Shown: positions 22,464 through 32,033, numbered from the stretch's first letter. The stretch is 64,000 nt of DNA from Lewinellaceae bacterium (GCA_020636435.1 JACJXX010000002.1:248001-312000), one strand, 5' to 3'. The notes: a model not told the origin generated them from the sequence alone. Made by a program: numbers and translations.

Positions 22464-24875
22464 ATGATAGACAACCTAACCTTAAATGAGCCGGTAAATA
22501 CAGACAGCGAGCTCTCCCGGGCATCCATACTCCGCGATTTTGAAATCTGCTGCATCAGCCGGGAAGCCAGCATACTGGCCCGCAAAGAGGTGCTGACCGG
22601 CAAAGCCAAATTCGGCATCATCGGAGACGGCAAAGAAGTCCCCCAGGTCGCTATGGCCAGAGCCTTCAAAAAAGGGGACTGGCGCAGCGGCTATTACCGC
22701 GACCAGACATTCCTGTTTGCACTCGGCTTGTCCTCCGTGGAAGATTTCTTCGCCCAACTGTACGCCGACGCGGAAAATGACCCCTTCTCCGGCGGCCGGC
22801 AGATGAACAGCCATTTCGCTACCCCTACCATCGATGAAAATGGGGAATGGGCAGACCACCGGTCTTCCTATAACATTAGTTCCGATGTTTCGAGCACAGC
22901 CGGCCAAATGGCCCGCGCCCTGGGCCTCGCCCTGGCGTCCAGAAAATACCGGGAACTGAAAGAACTGGCCAGTGGCGCCAAATTCTCAGATAAAGGCAAC
23001 GAGGCCTGTTTCTGCACCATTGGCGACGCCTCCACCTCGGAGGGTGTTTTCTGGGAAACCGTGAATGCCGCCGCAGTCCTGCGGGTTCCCCTGGCCATTT
23101 CCGTTTGGGACGACGGCTACGGCATTTCCGTTCCCATCGAATACCAAACCGCCAAAAGCAGCATTTCCGATGCCCTGGCCGGTTTCCAGATCGAAGATGA
23201 CGGCCGGACAGGCATCGAAATCTACACCGCGAAAGCCTGGGACTACCCCACCCTGGTCCAGCTCTATGCCGAGGCCATCGGCAAAGTGCGCGCCACTCAC
23301 ACGCCTGCTTTGATCCACATCAAAGAAGCCACCCAGCCCCAGGGGCATTCCACCTCCGGCTCCCATGAACGCTATAAAACAAAAGAACGCCTGAAGTGGG
23401 AAAAAGACAAAGACTGCCTGCTGCTCATGGCCGAATGGATGATCAACGAAGGCCTGGCGACTCAGGATGAACTGGATGCCATTAGAAAAGAAGCCAAAAG
23501 CTACGTGAAACAGTGCCGCGACCGGGCGTGGAAAGCATTCAATGCGCCGGCACGGGAGAGCCTCCGGCAACTGCAGGCCATCTACGCCCTGATTCCGTCC
23601 GACGGCGGCGAAGCCGACGCAGTCCGCAAAGAACTGAAGAGCCTGATGAACCCCTTAATCAGCGAACTGGCGCAGAACGCCCGGCGCATGTATTATCTCC
23701 TGATGGGGTCTGGCCATGCTGCCGAACAGGAACTGGCCAACTGGATCGACAAGGCAAACCAAACCGCCAACCGGCGCTACCATACTCACCTCCACAGCAG
23801 CTCGCCCCGTTCGGCGCTCAAAGTGCCGGCCGTGCCGGCTGATTATGCGGAAAACCCTCCGCTGAAAAACGGCTACGAAATCCTCAACGCATTTTTTGAC
23901 GTTGCCCTGGGACGGCAGCCTGAAATTTTTGCCTTCGGCGAAGACGTAGGCAAGATCGGCGACGTCAACCAGGGCTTCGCCGGCATGCAAAGCAAATACG
24001 GGGAAGAACGGGTGTTCGATACCGGCATCCGGGAAGCCACAATCATGGGGCAAGCCATCGGCATGGCCATGCGCGGCCTGCGGCCCATTGCCGAGATTCA
24101 GTATCTCGACTATCTGATCTACGGCCTTCAACCGCTGATGGACGACCTGGCCACCCTGCGCTACCGCAGCAACGGGCAACAGCACGCCCCGGCCATCATC
24201 CGCACCCGCGGGCACCGCCTGGAAGGCATCTGGCACGCCGGATCCCCTCTGGGCATGGTCGTCAATTCCCTGCGGGGCATCTACGTGTGCGTTCCCCGCG
24301 ACATGACGCGGGCTGCCGGCATGTACAATACGCTGTTGCAATCGGACGATCCGGGCCTGGTTGTCGAATGCCTCAACGGTTACCGCCTCAAAGAACCCGC
24401 GCCGGAAAATATCGGGGAGTTTACCATCCCCCTCGGCGTTCCGGAGGTACTGCATCCTGGCTCCGACCTGACTCTGGTGACCTACGGCTCCTGCGTGCGC
24501 GTAGCGCTGGCGGGCATCGAGCTGCTGAAACAACACGGCATCTCGGTCGAACTGATCGATGTACAAACCTTGCTCCCTTTCGACCTGGAGCACCAGATCG
24601 TGGAATCGCTGAAGAAAACCAGCCGCGTTCTCTTTATGGATGAGGACTTGCCGGGCGGCGCCACCGCTTTTATGATGCGGGAAGTATTGGAAAAGCAAGG
24701 CGGGTACCGGTACCTGGACTCCGCCCCCGCGACGCTCACCGCAAAGGAGCACCGCCCTCCTTACGGCTCGGATGGCGACTACTTCAGCAAGCCCCAGCCG
24801 GAGGATGTGTTTGAGGCTGTCTATAAGATTATGCAAGAGGCGAATCCGAAGAGGTTTCCGGGTAAGCTCGCTTGA
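22464..24875 (+). CDS. Branched-chain 2-oxoacid dehydrogenase E1, alpha and beta subunits fused
   Basis: 803 residues. The N-terminal half (about 1-350) is the E1-alpha domain: GDGKEVPQVAMARAFKKGDW, YYRDQTFLFALG, and the thiamine diphosphate motif GDASTSEGVFWETVNAAAV near 186. The C-terminal half (about 455-803) is E1-beta: GYEILNAFFDVALGRQPEIFAFGEDVG, EATIMGQAIGMAMRGLRPIAEIQ, and a transketolase C-terminal domain. Fused E1 of this kind is common in Bacteroidota and decarboxylates 2-oxoacids from Val, Leu and Ile onto lipoyl E2. E2 and E3 are not adjacent. Valine breakdown meets the semialdehyde dehydrogenase encoded 1 kb downstream. Confidence 0.9.
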   Translation: MIDNLTLNEPVNTDSELSRASILRDFEICCISREASILARKEVLTGKAKFGIIGDGKEVPQVAMARAFKKGDWRSGYYRDQTFLFALGLSSVEDFFAQLYADAENDPFSGGRQMNSHFATPTIDENGEWADHRSSYNISSDVSSTAGQMARALGLALASRKYRELKELASGAKFSDKGNEACFCTIGDASTSEGVFWETVNAAAVLRVPLAISVWDDGYGISVPIEYQTAKSSISDALAGFQIEDDGRTGIEIYTAKAWDYPTLVQLYAEAIGKVRATHTPALIHIKEATQPQGHSTSGSHERYKTKERLKWEKDKDCLLLMAEWMINEGLATQDELDAIRKEAKSYVKQCRDRAWKAFNAPARESLRQLQAIYALIPSDGGEADAVRKELKSLMNPLISELAQNARRMYYLLMGSGHAAEQELANWIDKANQTANRRYHTHLHSSSPRSALKVPAVPADYAENPPLKNGYEILNAFFDVALGRQPEIFAFGEDVGKIGDVNQGFAGMQSKYGEERVFDTGIREATIMGQAIGMAMRGLRPIAEIQYLDYLIYGLQPLMDDLATLRYRSNGQQHAPAIIRTRGHRLEGIWHAGSPLGMVVNSLRGIYVCVPRDMTRAAGMYNTLLQSDDPGLVVECLNGYRLKEPAPENIGEFTIPLGVPEVLHPGSDLTLVTYGSCVRVALAGIELLKQHGISVELIDVQTLLPFDLEHQIVESLKKTSRVLFMDEDLPGGATAFMMREVLEKQGGYRYLDSAPATLTAKEHRPPYGSDGDYFSKPQPEDVFEAVYKIMQEANPKRFPGKLA

Positions 24876-24961
24876 GGGCCAATGGGCAGCGAAGATCGAG
24901 GGTGCCTTCCATTTTATGCCAAATCTTTATATCTTGAACCGGGCAAATTCAATCGATATTC

Positions 24962-25519
24962 ATGGAAATTATACTGGAACAACGGTTAATCACCGTGGAA
25001 GAATACCATAAAATGGCGGAGGCAGGCATCTTAAAGCCGGATGACAGGGTTGAATTGTTGAATGGCAAAATTATTAAAATGAGCCCTATTGGAAGCAAGC
25101 ATGCCGCTTGTGTGGATAAATCTGATGAATTCCTGAGAAAAATACTTTCTGGAATAGCTTTAGTCAGGGCTCAAAACCCGGTGATCATGAATGATTTTTC
25201 GGAACCGGAGCCGGATATTGCCATCGTAAAAAGAAAGGAAAATTACTACGCTGACAAACACCCTACTGTCGGGGAAGTTATCCTGGTTATAGAAGTGGCC
25301 GATTCTTCCCTGGAGATAGACCGCCAGTCAAAATTGCCTATCTACGCAACTGGCCAGATTCCGGAATATTGGATCATTAATGTCGAAAAACGGGAGATCG
25401 AAGTTTACCGGTCTCCTTTCAAAGGCCTGTATCGTTCCCGTGATATCTTTTTTCCGGAAGATGAAATCCCCATTTCTGAATTTAATGTCTCTGTTCCGGT
25501 AAAAGCCCTCCTTGTATAA
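24962..25519 (+). CDS. Uma2 family putative endonuclease (DUF820)
   Basis: 185 residues, full length. The PD-(D/E)XK-like core is visible: DDRVELLNGKIIKMSPIGSKHA, then EPEPDIAIVKR (Asp in the PDIA motif), then ILVIEVADSSLEIDRQSKLPIYA (E-V-A-D-S-S...K) and PEYWIINVEKREIEVYR. Members are abundant in cyanobacteria and some Bacteroidota; their biological role is unclear. It lies between the E1 gene and the pyrimidine island without sharing function. An internally deleted relative is at 13778. Confidence 0.85.
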   Translation: MEIILEQRLITVEEYHKMAEAGILKPDDRVELLNGKIIKMSPIGSKHAACVDKSDEFLRKILSGIALVRAQNPVIMNDFSEPEPDIAIVKRKENYYADKHPTVGEVILVIEVADSSLEIDRQSKLPIYATGQIPEYWIINVEKREIEVYRSPFKGLYRSRDIFFPEDEIPISEFNVSVPVKALLV

Positions 25520-25529
25520 TATGTTTTGT

Positions 25530-25669
25530 GGGGCGGGCATTATGGCGAAATAGAACACGGATTAACACGGATGCAACGGATCAGCGCGGATTGGGGAGTC
25601 AAAACCTACAGATTTTACACGCGAAAATCCGCGTCATTCCGCGTTTCATAATTCCATTATGCCCACCCC
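25530..25669. repeat. 140-bp palindromic intergenic element
   Basis: GGGGCGGGCATTATGG (25530-25545) is mirrored by CCATTATGCCCACCCC (25654-25669), 14 of 16 complementary. The interior contains ACACGGATTAACACGGAT-type units on one arm and their decayed complement on the other. The gap 25520-25844 has no gene. Confidence 0.65.
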
Positions 25670-25688
25670 TCATAATATGCTTTAGGCC

Positions 25689-25727
25689 TGACAAGTTTAA
25701 TTCGACTCCCATTTGGAAAACTTGTCA
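25689..25727. repeat. TGACAAGTTT/AAACTTGTCA inverted repeat
   Basis: Exact 10-bp arms at 25689-25698 and 25718-25727, with a third, weaker AAATTTGTCA unit near 25753. This short element lies between the palindrome at 25530 and the mmsA promoter. It may act as a terminator of transcription from upstream. Confidence 0.5.
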
Positions 25728-25782
25728 AGCCTTTCTCCCGCCACCACTTGGGAAATTTGTCAGTCCTTTCTTACCCCGTTGA

Positions 25783-25813
25783 TTGTTTCATTGCCTCAAA
25801 GCTCTTATATTTA
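25783..25813 (+). promoter_or_regulatory. Predicted promoter at the head of the pyrimidine island
   Basis: TTG (25783-25785), 20-bp spacer, TATATTTA (25806-25813), one mismatch to TAnnTTTG. The start would be near 25820, about 25 nt before the ATG at 25845. Confidence 0.4.
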
Positions 25814-25844
25814 GTGGCTCCCTTCCAACTTAAACCAATAAATT

Positions 25845-27314
25845 ATGAGCATACCAACCCTTACTTATTCCGAAGCCAGGAATTACATCGCCGGCGAATT
25901 CCAGGAAAACGGCTCCCGCTCCATGCCCGTCATCAGCCCGTTGGATGGCAGCGCCATCTCCTCCGTTGCCTTGTCGGATAAAAAAGCACTGGACAAGGCA
26001 GTAGAGTCGGCCGGACAGGCGTTTAAGGCCTGGTCTTCCCTCACCCTGAAAGAACGGGTGCAGGTTTTCTTCCGTTTCAGGATTTTATTAGAAGAACAGA
26101 AAAACGAACTGGCGGAACTGGTCCGCCTGGAAAACGGCAAAACGCTGGAAGAAGCGGAGGCGGAAGTGTTAAAAGGCATTGAGCTGTCGGAATTTGCCTG
26201 TTCATTGCCCCAGATCATCAGCGATGAAGTACAGGAAGTAAGCAAAGGAGTGGAATGCCGCACCGCTCATGTCCCCATGGGGGTTGTAGCTTCCATCACG
26301 CCGTTCAACTTCCCGTTCATGGTACCGTTGTGGACCATTCCGAACGCGCTCTCCCTGGGCAACTGCCTGATCCTGAAGCCTTCCGAGCAGGTGCCGCTGA
26401 GCGCCCAGAAGATCGCCAGCCTGCTGAAAGAGGCCGGGCTGCCGGATGGGGTGTTCAATATTGTAAACGGCGATAAAGAAATCGTGGAGGCGATCTGCGA
26501 CCATCCGGGCATCAAAGCGGTGACCTTTGTCGGTTCTACCCGGGTAGCCGGCATTGTTTACCGCCGCGCCACCTCCAACCTCAAGCGCGCCCTCTGCCTG
26601 GGCGGCGCCAAGAACCACCTCATCGTTTTGCCCGATGCCAACGTGGACATGTCGGCCGCCAATATTGCCGCCTCCATGTCGGGCTGCGCCGGGCAACGTT
26701 GCATGGCCGCCTCGGCCATGGTAGCGGTGGGCAAAACGGATCACATCATCCAACAAATCTGCGCGGAGGCCCGCAAAATCGTGCCGGGGAAGAACCTGGG
26801 CTCGGTCATCAGCAAGGAAGCCAAAGAAAGGATAGAACGTTATATCAACGAGGCAGAAGCTGCCGGCGCCAAGGTGCTGTTGGACGGCCGCAACGCCACC
26901 GTTGCGGGCAAAGAAGGCGGCTTTTATGTAGGCCCCACCGTTATCGACTACGTCACGCCCGATATGAACATCGCCAAAGAAGAAGTCTTCGGCCCGGTGC
27001 TGGCCATCCTGCGCACCGATGACGTAGACGAGGCCATCCGGATCGAGAACAGCTCCAATTACGGCAACGCCTCTTCGGTATTTACTGAGAATGGCGGCAT
27101 GGCGCAGTACGTCATCGACCGGGTCAGCGCCGGCATGGTGGGCGTCAACATCGGCGTACCTGTGCCCAGAGAACCCTTCCCCTTCGGCGGTTGGAACGAA
27201 TCCCGCTTCGGAGTAGGCGACATTACCGGCAAAAGCTCCATCCCTTTCTGGACTCAGTTGAAAAAGACAACTTCCAAGTGGAACCCGGAAGCGTGGACGG
27301 ATTGGGCGACGTAG
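25845..27314 (+). CDS. mmsA: CoA-acylating (methyl)malonate-semialdehyde dehydrogenase
   Basis: 489 residues, normal length. An aldehyde dehydrogenase fold with the features of the MmsA clade: ITPFNFPFMVPLWTIPNAL, LKPSEQVP, TFVGSTRVA, and the catalytic Cys286 in GCAGQRCMAAS. The general-base Glu of ordinary aldehyde dehydrogenases is absent (GGAKNHLIVLPDA in its place), as expected for the CoA-dependent enzyme. It converts malonate semialdehyde to acetyl-CoA, or methylmalonate semialdehyde to propionyl-CoA, with NAD and CoA. This is the last step of uracil or thymine breakdown, agreeing with the neighbouring genes, and also of valine catabolism. Confidence 0.93.
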   Translation: MSIPTLTYSEARNYIAGEFQENGSRSMPVISPLDGSAISSVALSDKKALDKAVESAGQAFKAWSSLTLKERVQVFFRFRILLEEQKNELAELVRLENGKTLEEAEAEVLKGIELSEFACSLPQIISDEVQEVSKGVECRTAHVPMGVVASITPFNFPFMVPLWTIPNALSLGNCLILKPSEQVPLSAQKIASLLKEAGLPDGVFNIVNGDKEIVEAICDHPGIKAVTFVGSTRVAGIVYRRATSNLKRALCLGGAKNHLIVLPDANVDMSAANIAASMSGCAGQRCMAASAMVAVGKTDHIIQQICAEARKIVPGKNLGSVISKEAKERIERYINEAEAAGAKVLLDGRNATVAGKEGGFYVGPTVIDYVTPDMNIAKEEVFGPVLAILRTDDVDEAIRIENSSNYGNASSVFTENGGMAQYVIDRVSAGMVGVNIGVPVPREPFPFGGWNESRFGVGDITGKSSIPFWTQLKKTTSKWNPEAWTDWAT

Positions 27315-27374
27315 TTCGGGATTCGTTGATTTGTTGATTGGGACCAGCCAGTAATGTCCTGGTTTTTTGGCTAA

Positions 27375-27407
27375 TCACTCACTCATTCACTCACTCATTC
27401 ACTCACT
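27375..27407 (+). repeat. 12-bp tandem repeat (2.75 copies) just before the aminotransferase start
   Basis: The unit TCACTCACTCAT is repeated perfectly, ending 4 bp before the ATG at 27412. If translation began at the upstream TTG the repeat would encode HSLI units, but the ATG is more credible. Confidence 0.75.
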
Positions 27408-27411
27408 ACCC

Positions 27412-28734
27412 ATGGAAACCGGAAAAATAACAACCGACAAAAAAGCTGAGATTCTCGACAAGCAGAAGAAATACCTGTTTCCCAACCACCTGCTGTACTA
27501 CACCGAGCCGCTGCCTTTGGAACGCGGGGAGGGCATGTACGTATGGGATGTGGAAGGCAGGAAATACCTGGATTTCTTCGGCGGCATCCTCACCACCAGC
27601 GTTGGGCACAACCGGCCCGAGGTGACGCATGCCGTGCGGGAGCAGACGGAAAAACTCATCCATTCCTCCACCCTGTACCCCAACGAAGCGCACGTCAACC
27701 TGGCGGAAAAAATGGCGGAACTGGCGCCGGGCAAGGTGCAGGTGTCTTACTTCACCACCTCCGGCACCGATGCCGACGAAACGGCGGTGATGCTGGCGCG
27801 GACGCACACCGGCAACCAGGAGATCATCGCCCTGCGGCACGGCTACAGCGGCCGCTCCGCCATGGGCATGAGCCTCACCGGGCATGCTCCGTGGCGCATC
27901 GGCGGCACCCACGTACTGGGCATCAAACATGCCATCAACCCCTATTGCTATCGCTGCCCGCTGAAGCTCCAGTATCCCTCCTGCGGAGTAGCCTGCGCCC
28001 AGGATGTGGAGGACGTGATCAGAACCACCACCTCCGGCAGGATCGCTGCCTTCCTGGCCGAGCCGATACAAGGCGTGGGCGGATTCATCACGCCGCCGCC
28101 CGAGTATTTCAAGATCGTCGCCGACATCATCCGCCATTACGGAGGCCTGTTCATCAGCGATGAGGTGCAGACCGGATTCGGGCGCACCGGCGACAAGTGG
28201 TTCGGCATCGAACACTGGGAAGTAGAGCCCGACATCATGACCATGGCCAAGGGCATCGCCAACGGCTTCCCGCTGGGCAACACCATGTCGACACCGGAGA
28301 TCGCCGCCAGCACCGCCGGCGCAGGGCTGACCATCAGCACCTTCGGCGGCAACCCGGTGTCCTGCGCCGCTTCCCTGGCCACGATGGAGGTGCTGGAAAA
28401 AGAGGCGGACCCCCATCACGTGGCCCAGGTGGGCAAAGTACTGCGGGCCGGGCTGGAACGGCTACAGGAAAAACATGCCTTCATCGGAGACGTCCGGGGC
28501 ATGGGCTTGATGCAGGGCCTGGAATTCGTCAAAAACAGGCAAAGCAAAGAACCGGCGCCAAAGGCTACCAGCCATTTTATGGAGTTGTGCAGAAAAGAGG
28601 GGCTGCTCGTCGGCAAAGGCGGCCTGTACGGCAACGTCATCCGCATTGCCCCGCCGATGACCGCCTCGGTGGAGAATGTGCAGGATGCACTGGAACTGAT
28701 TGGCAAGGCACTTAAGGGGGTGGTAGTTGACTAA
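27412..28734 (+). CDS. Class III PLP-dependent aminotransferase, probable beta-alanine (3-aminoisobutyrate) transaminase
   Basis: 440 residues from the ATG at 27412. Fold-type I class III signature: LFISDEVQTGFGRTGDKWFG with the PLP-binding Asp, and Lys280 in MAKGIANGFPLGN. Upstream substrate-loop residues (TTSGTDADETAVMLAR, ALRHGYSGRS) resemble the AGXT2-like alanine-glyoxylate/beta-alanine-pyruvate group. In this context it should move the amino group from beta-alanine or 3-aminoisobutyrate to pyruvate or glyoxylate, giving the semialdehyde used by MmsA. It is followed after 33 bp by the NCS1 transporter. The acceptor cannot be told from sequence. Confidence 0.87.
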   Translation: METGKITTDKKAEILDKQKKYLFPNHLLYYTEPLPLERGEGMYVWDVEGRKYLDFFGGILTTSVGHNRPEVTHAVREQTEKLIHSSTLYPNEAHVNLAEKMAELAPGKVQVSYFTTSGTDADETAVMLARTHTGNQEIIALRHGYSGRSAMGMSLTGHAPWRIGGTHVLGIKHAINPYCYRCPLKLQYPSCGVACAQDVEDVIRTTTSGRIAAFLAEPIQGVGGFITPPPEYFKIVADIIRHYGGLFISDEVQTGFGRTGDKWFGIEHWEVEPDIMTMAKGIANGFPLGNTMSTPEIAASTAGAGLTISTFGGNPVSCAASLATMEVLEKEADPHHVAQVGKVLRAGLERLQEKHAFIGDVRGMGLMQGLEFVKNRQSKEPAPKATSHFMELCRKEGLLVGKGGLYGNVIRIAPPMTASVENVQDALELIGKALKGVVVD

Positions 28735-28767
28735 TACTACTTTGCTTTAACAGGAAAACTACCTCAC

Positions 28768-30237
28768 ATGAAAGAAGAAATCGTAGAACTCACGGAAGAC
28801 GTGAGCTCCTCCCCGTTGTACAGCGAGGACTTTGCCCCGGTGCCGCGGGCAGAACGCACCTGGAACAAATGGAACATTGCCGCTATTTGGGTGGGCATGG
28901 CTGTATGCATTCCCACTTACATGCTGGCCAGCAGCCTGATCGAGCAGGGCATGAACTGGTGGCAGGCGCTGCTCACCATCCTGCTGGGCAACGTTATCGT
29001 GCTCATCCCCATGATCCTCAACGCCCACGTCGGCACCAAGTATGGCATTCCGCTGCCGGTATTTCTGCGGCTCAATTTCGGGGTGGACGGTGCCGTGCTG
29101 GCGGCCCTGCTCCGGGGGTTGGTGGCCTGCGGCTGGTTCGGCATCCAAACCTGGATCGGGGGGGCAGCCATCTATCAGTTGCTGCTCATCGTATGGCCGG
29201 GGCTGGCCAACAGCCCCTACCTGGGCGACCTCATCGGCCTCAACCTGGGACAACTCCTTTGCTTCCTCTTGTTTTGGCTGATGAACATGTGGATCATCTA
29301 CCGGGGCATCGAATCGATCAAGCAACTGGAGAACTGGGCGGCGCCTTTCCTTCTCCTGATCGGTGTCGGCCTGCTGCTTTGGGCCTGGGTCCGGGTGGGT
29401 TCTATGAGTGACATCCTGGACGCTTCCTACCAACTGGCCAAAGGCTCGGACGTGCAGTTCTGGAAAATCTTCTGGCCGGGCCTCACCGCCATGGTCGGGT
29501 TTTGGGCCACCCTAAGCCTCAATATTCCCGACTTTACCCGCTACGCCAAAACGCAGAAAGACCAGATCATAGGGCAGGTCATCGGGCTGCCCGGCACCAT
29601 GGTGCTGTTTTCCTTTATCGGTATTGCCGTGACCAGCGCAACGGTTATTATCTTCGGGGAGGCGATCTGGGATCCGGTCGTATTGCTCGGCCGGTTCGAA
29701 TCCCCTCTGGTAGTGGCCCTCTCCATGATCGGGCTGACGATCGCCACCCTGTCCACCAATATTGCCGCCAACGTGGTGGCGCCCGCCAACAGCATCGCCA
29801 ACATCATGCCCAGCAAGATCAGTTTCCGAATGGGCGGTTACATCACCGGCGTCATCGGCATCCTGATCTTTCCCTGGAAACTGCTGGCTGACCCGCACGG
29901 CTACATCTTCGTCTGGCTGATCGCCTATTCGGCCCTGCTGGGCGCCCTGGCCGGGGTGATGATCTGCGATTATTACGTCATCCGGAAAACTGAGCTGGAC
30001 CTGGCGCAGCTGTTTAAGCTGGGCGGCATTTACAAAGGATGGAACCAAAGGGCGTGGATCGCTTTTGGGGTTAGCCTGTTGCCCGTGCTGCCTGGCTTTC
30101 TGGCCACGGTATACCTGATCCCGGCGGAAAGCATCGGCGAATTCTGGATGGATGTGTATTCTTATGCCTGGTTTGTGACCTTTTTTGTGTCGTTCGGCTT
30201 GTATTGGGTACTGGTGCGGTTTTTGGGGAAGAAATAA
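28768..30237 (+). CDS. NCS1 family nucleobase transporter (uracil/hydantoin/allantoin permease type)
   Basis: 489 residues with about 12 membrane helices. NCS1 landmarks: WNKWNIAAIWVGMAVCIPTYMLAS in helix 1, RLNFGVDGAVLAALLRGLVACGWFGIQTWIGG (helix 3, substrate-stacking Trp), SLNIPDFTRYAKTQKDQ, and NIAANVVAPANSIANIMP. Such permeases import uracil, thymine, hydantoin or allantoin with Na+ or H+. It lies 33 bp behind the aminotransferase in the pyrimidine island, so uracil and thymine are the likely substrates (inference). Confidence 0.92.
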   Translation: MKEEIVELTEDVSSSPLYSEDFAPVPRAERTWNKWNIAAIWVGMAVCIPTYMLASSLIEQGMNWWQALLTILLGNVIVLIPMILNAHVGTKYGIPLPVFLRLNFGVDGAVLAALLRGLVACGWFGIQTWIGGAAIYQLLLIVWPGLANSPYLGDLIGLNLGQLLCFLLFWLMNMWIIYRGIESIKQLENWAAPFLLLIGVGLLLWAWVRVGSMSDILDASYQLAKGSDVQFWKIFWPGLTAMVGFWATLSLNIPDFTRYAKTQKDQIIGQVIGLPGTMVLFSFIGIAVTSATVIIFGEAIWDPVVLLGRFESPLVVALSMIGLTIATLSTNIAANVVAPANSIANIMPSKISFRMGGYITGVIGILIFPWKLLADPHGYIFVWLIAYSALLGALAGVMICDYYVIRKTELDLAQLFKLGGIYKGWNQRAWIAFGVSLLPVLPGFLATVYLIPAESIGEFWMDVYSYAWFVTFFVSFGLYWVLVRFLGKK

Positions 30238-30243
30238 TGGAAA

Positions 30244-30304
30244 AATACCTGGCGGGAAACAGCCTGCCACCGCATTATTCGGTAGCCGGTTCCAGCCAGG
30301 TATT
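30244..30304. terminator. Bidirectional terminator between convergent genes
   Basis: AATACCTGGC (30244-30253) pairs exactly with GCCAGGTATT (30295-30304); a smaller CCG/CGG stem lies in the loop. It is located between the NCS1 stop and the TPR-protein stop, with A-rich and T-rich flanks. Confidence 0.6.
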
Positions 30305-30325
30305 ATTTAGAACTCTCAGAACATT

Positions 30326-31789
30326 CTAGCGAATTTCATTTTGGATATGCGTAAGATCCGAGTGAGGAAAACTTTCGTGTTCTTCCCATTTTCTCATGTG
30401 CTTGTTCCATCTGGACATCAGGTCGTTCAGCTTTTCTTCGCCCACCTTCTCACCGACCTCTTTCCTTTCGGCCAGCCAGGCTTCTCTGTCCTTATATGCA
30501 GTCCTGATGGATACACAGGTTTGCTCTTTTCCAAACACATTCCAATAAACACTATACGGCTGAGCTATTTTATGCTTTTCCCATTCCGCCTTGAATTCGG
30601 CTAAAAGATCTCCTACGGCTTTCTCGCTTCCAGCTTTCACATATCCATGATAAGAGCGTACATAGGTGGGAGGGCTGTTGCTTTCATAGCCTTCCGGCTC
30701 GTAGGAGAACTCGGGGCTATGGCGCCATAAGGTTCTTTCCGTTCGGGATAGGGTATGTTTATACTTTTCGTATAGCTCATTTATTTCGGGATTGGCTTTG
30801 CTCCATTCATTCCATTCTTTGCCAAAATCATCCACTCCTGACATGCTTTTGCCAACATTTTGGGCATAACTAAATCCGCCATTTTCTGAATTCACCCAAA
30901 AGGTACTGAAGTTGGTTTTGTCGGCTATTGCTTTGTATTCTTTTCCCCATTGTACATATTCTTTTATATGCTCGGGATGGACAAATTCCGTTAGCACTAA
31001 GATGAGATTGCCCTCTTCATCCATTTGGGCTTCTATGTCTTCAATCTTATTGCGGGCGGATACAGCGGGAGGATAATTTTCTCTGGCTTTCTTATAGTAG
31101 GACAGAGCCGTTTCCAGGTCGCCCTCATTCAGGTAAAATTCGCCCATGGAGTCGTAAGGGTTGTATCCATCGGGATACAGTTCTATATACTTTTCAAAAT
31201 GCATTTTGGCTTTCTCCTTATCTCCTATGTTATAGTATTGATACCCCAGAATGTTGTGAATATGGGCATACCTCTTTTCTTCCGCCATTAATTTTTCTGC
31301 CAGTTTTTCCAGTTCTGCAATTTCCGCTTTGGGATCGTCCATGGAAAGGGCATATTGAAAATGGATAAAGGCGCCATCGGGCGCCACCTCATGCATTTTC
31401 TTCCAGATGGCGCGGTACTTTGCCGGCGCATCCTTTCCCTCCGGTACATCGAGGAGAGAAACAAAGAGGCGGGACGGTTCGTTTTTCCCTTCCACCAACC
31501 TTTTGGCTTCGGCAGTGTGACGGGCTTTTTTATCGCCTTCCGACATCCAGGCCAAAACTACGTGCGGAGCAAACAAGGAAGGGTCCTGGGCGACGGCAGC
31601 TTCAAAAAAGGTATAGGCTTTTTCTCTTTCGATGTTCATAAAATGCCCCATTCCTCTCCAGGCCAGTTCATTCGCTAGTTCGTCTTCTCCCGCCCATTCG
31701 ATGTAAAGCAGATCTTCTTTATCCTGCTGTGAGGTTGCCAACAGAGGCAACAAGCATAAAAGAAAAAGGTAATAAAGTGAGTTTCTCAT
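30326..31789 (-). CDS. Secreted tetratricopeptide-repeat protein, unknown function
   Basis: 487 residues. A signal peptide (MRNSLYYLFLLCLLPLLATSQ) is followed by about 210 residues of TPR-like helices (AWRGMGHFMNIEREKAYTFFEAAVAQDP, HNILGYQYYNIGDKEKAKMHFEKYIELYP, YDSMGEFYLNEGDLETALSYYKKARENYP). The C-terminal about 220 residues have no known domain but look like a duplicated ferredoxin-like (dimeric alpha/beta barrel) region. It is on the opposite strand inside the pyrimidine island and probably unrelated to it. Confidence 0.8.
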   Translation of the reverse strand: MRNSLYYLFLLCLLPLLATSQQDKEDLLYIEWAGEDELANELAWRGMGHFMNIEREKAYTFFEAAVAQDPSLFAPHVVLAWMSEGDKKARHTAEAKRLVEGKNEPSRLFVSLLDVPEGKDAPAKYRAIWKKMHEVAPDGAFIHFQYALSMDDPKAEIAELEKLAEKLMAEEKRYAHIHNILGYQYYNIGDKEKAKMHFEKYIELYPDGYNPYDSMGEFYLNEGDLETALSYYKKARENYPPAVSARNKIEDIEAQMDEEGNLILVLTEFVHPEHIKEYVQWGKEYKAIADKTNFSTFWVNSENGGFSYAQNVGKSMSGVDDFGKEWNEWSKANPEINELYEKYKHTLSRTERTLWRHSPEFSYEPEGYESNSPPTYVRSYHGYVKAGSEKAVGDLLAEFKAEWEKHKIAQPYSVYWNVFGKEQTCVSIRTAYKDREAWLAERKEVGEKVGEEKLNDLMSRWNKHMRKWEEHESFPHSDLTHIQNEIR

Positions 31790-32033
31790 AAAGAGGTAGG
31801 TTTAATAGATGAATAAATTGAATCCAATTGCTGTGTGGGCGGCCGTCTTATATCAGGGAGAGAAAGTTGAATGTAGGTTGGAAGCGTTCAAACTAAAGTT
31901 GTAAAGCTTTTCTAAAGCTACGACAAAATAGCTGGATTACCAAGTTTCTTGTTGGCAGGAGGTGTATCAAGGAATAGAAATTGTTAGTTTCGCTGTTGCC
32001 GTACCTTTAAAGACCCTGTTCAAACTATTGTAA

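Noticed and set aside
25553..25640. Short ORF containing NTDATDQRG-like peptide
   Set aside because: This peptide is the translation of ACACGGAT-type intergenic repeats, not a gene.
27367..27411. Upstream TTG start of the aminotransferase
   Set aside because: It would translate the 12-bp repeat into HSLI units. The ATG at 27412 gives the usual family N-terminus.
29690..29705. GGTTCGAATCCC resembling a tRNA T-loop
   Set aside because: It is inside the NCS1 transporter coding sequence, and no acceptor or anticodon stem can be built around it.
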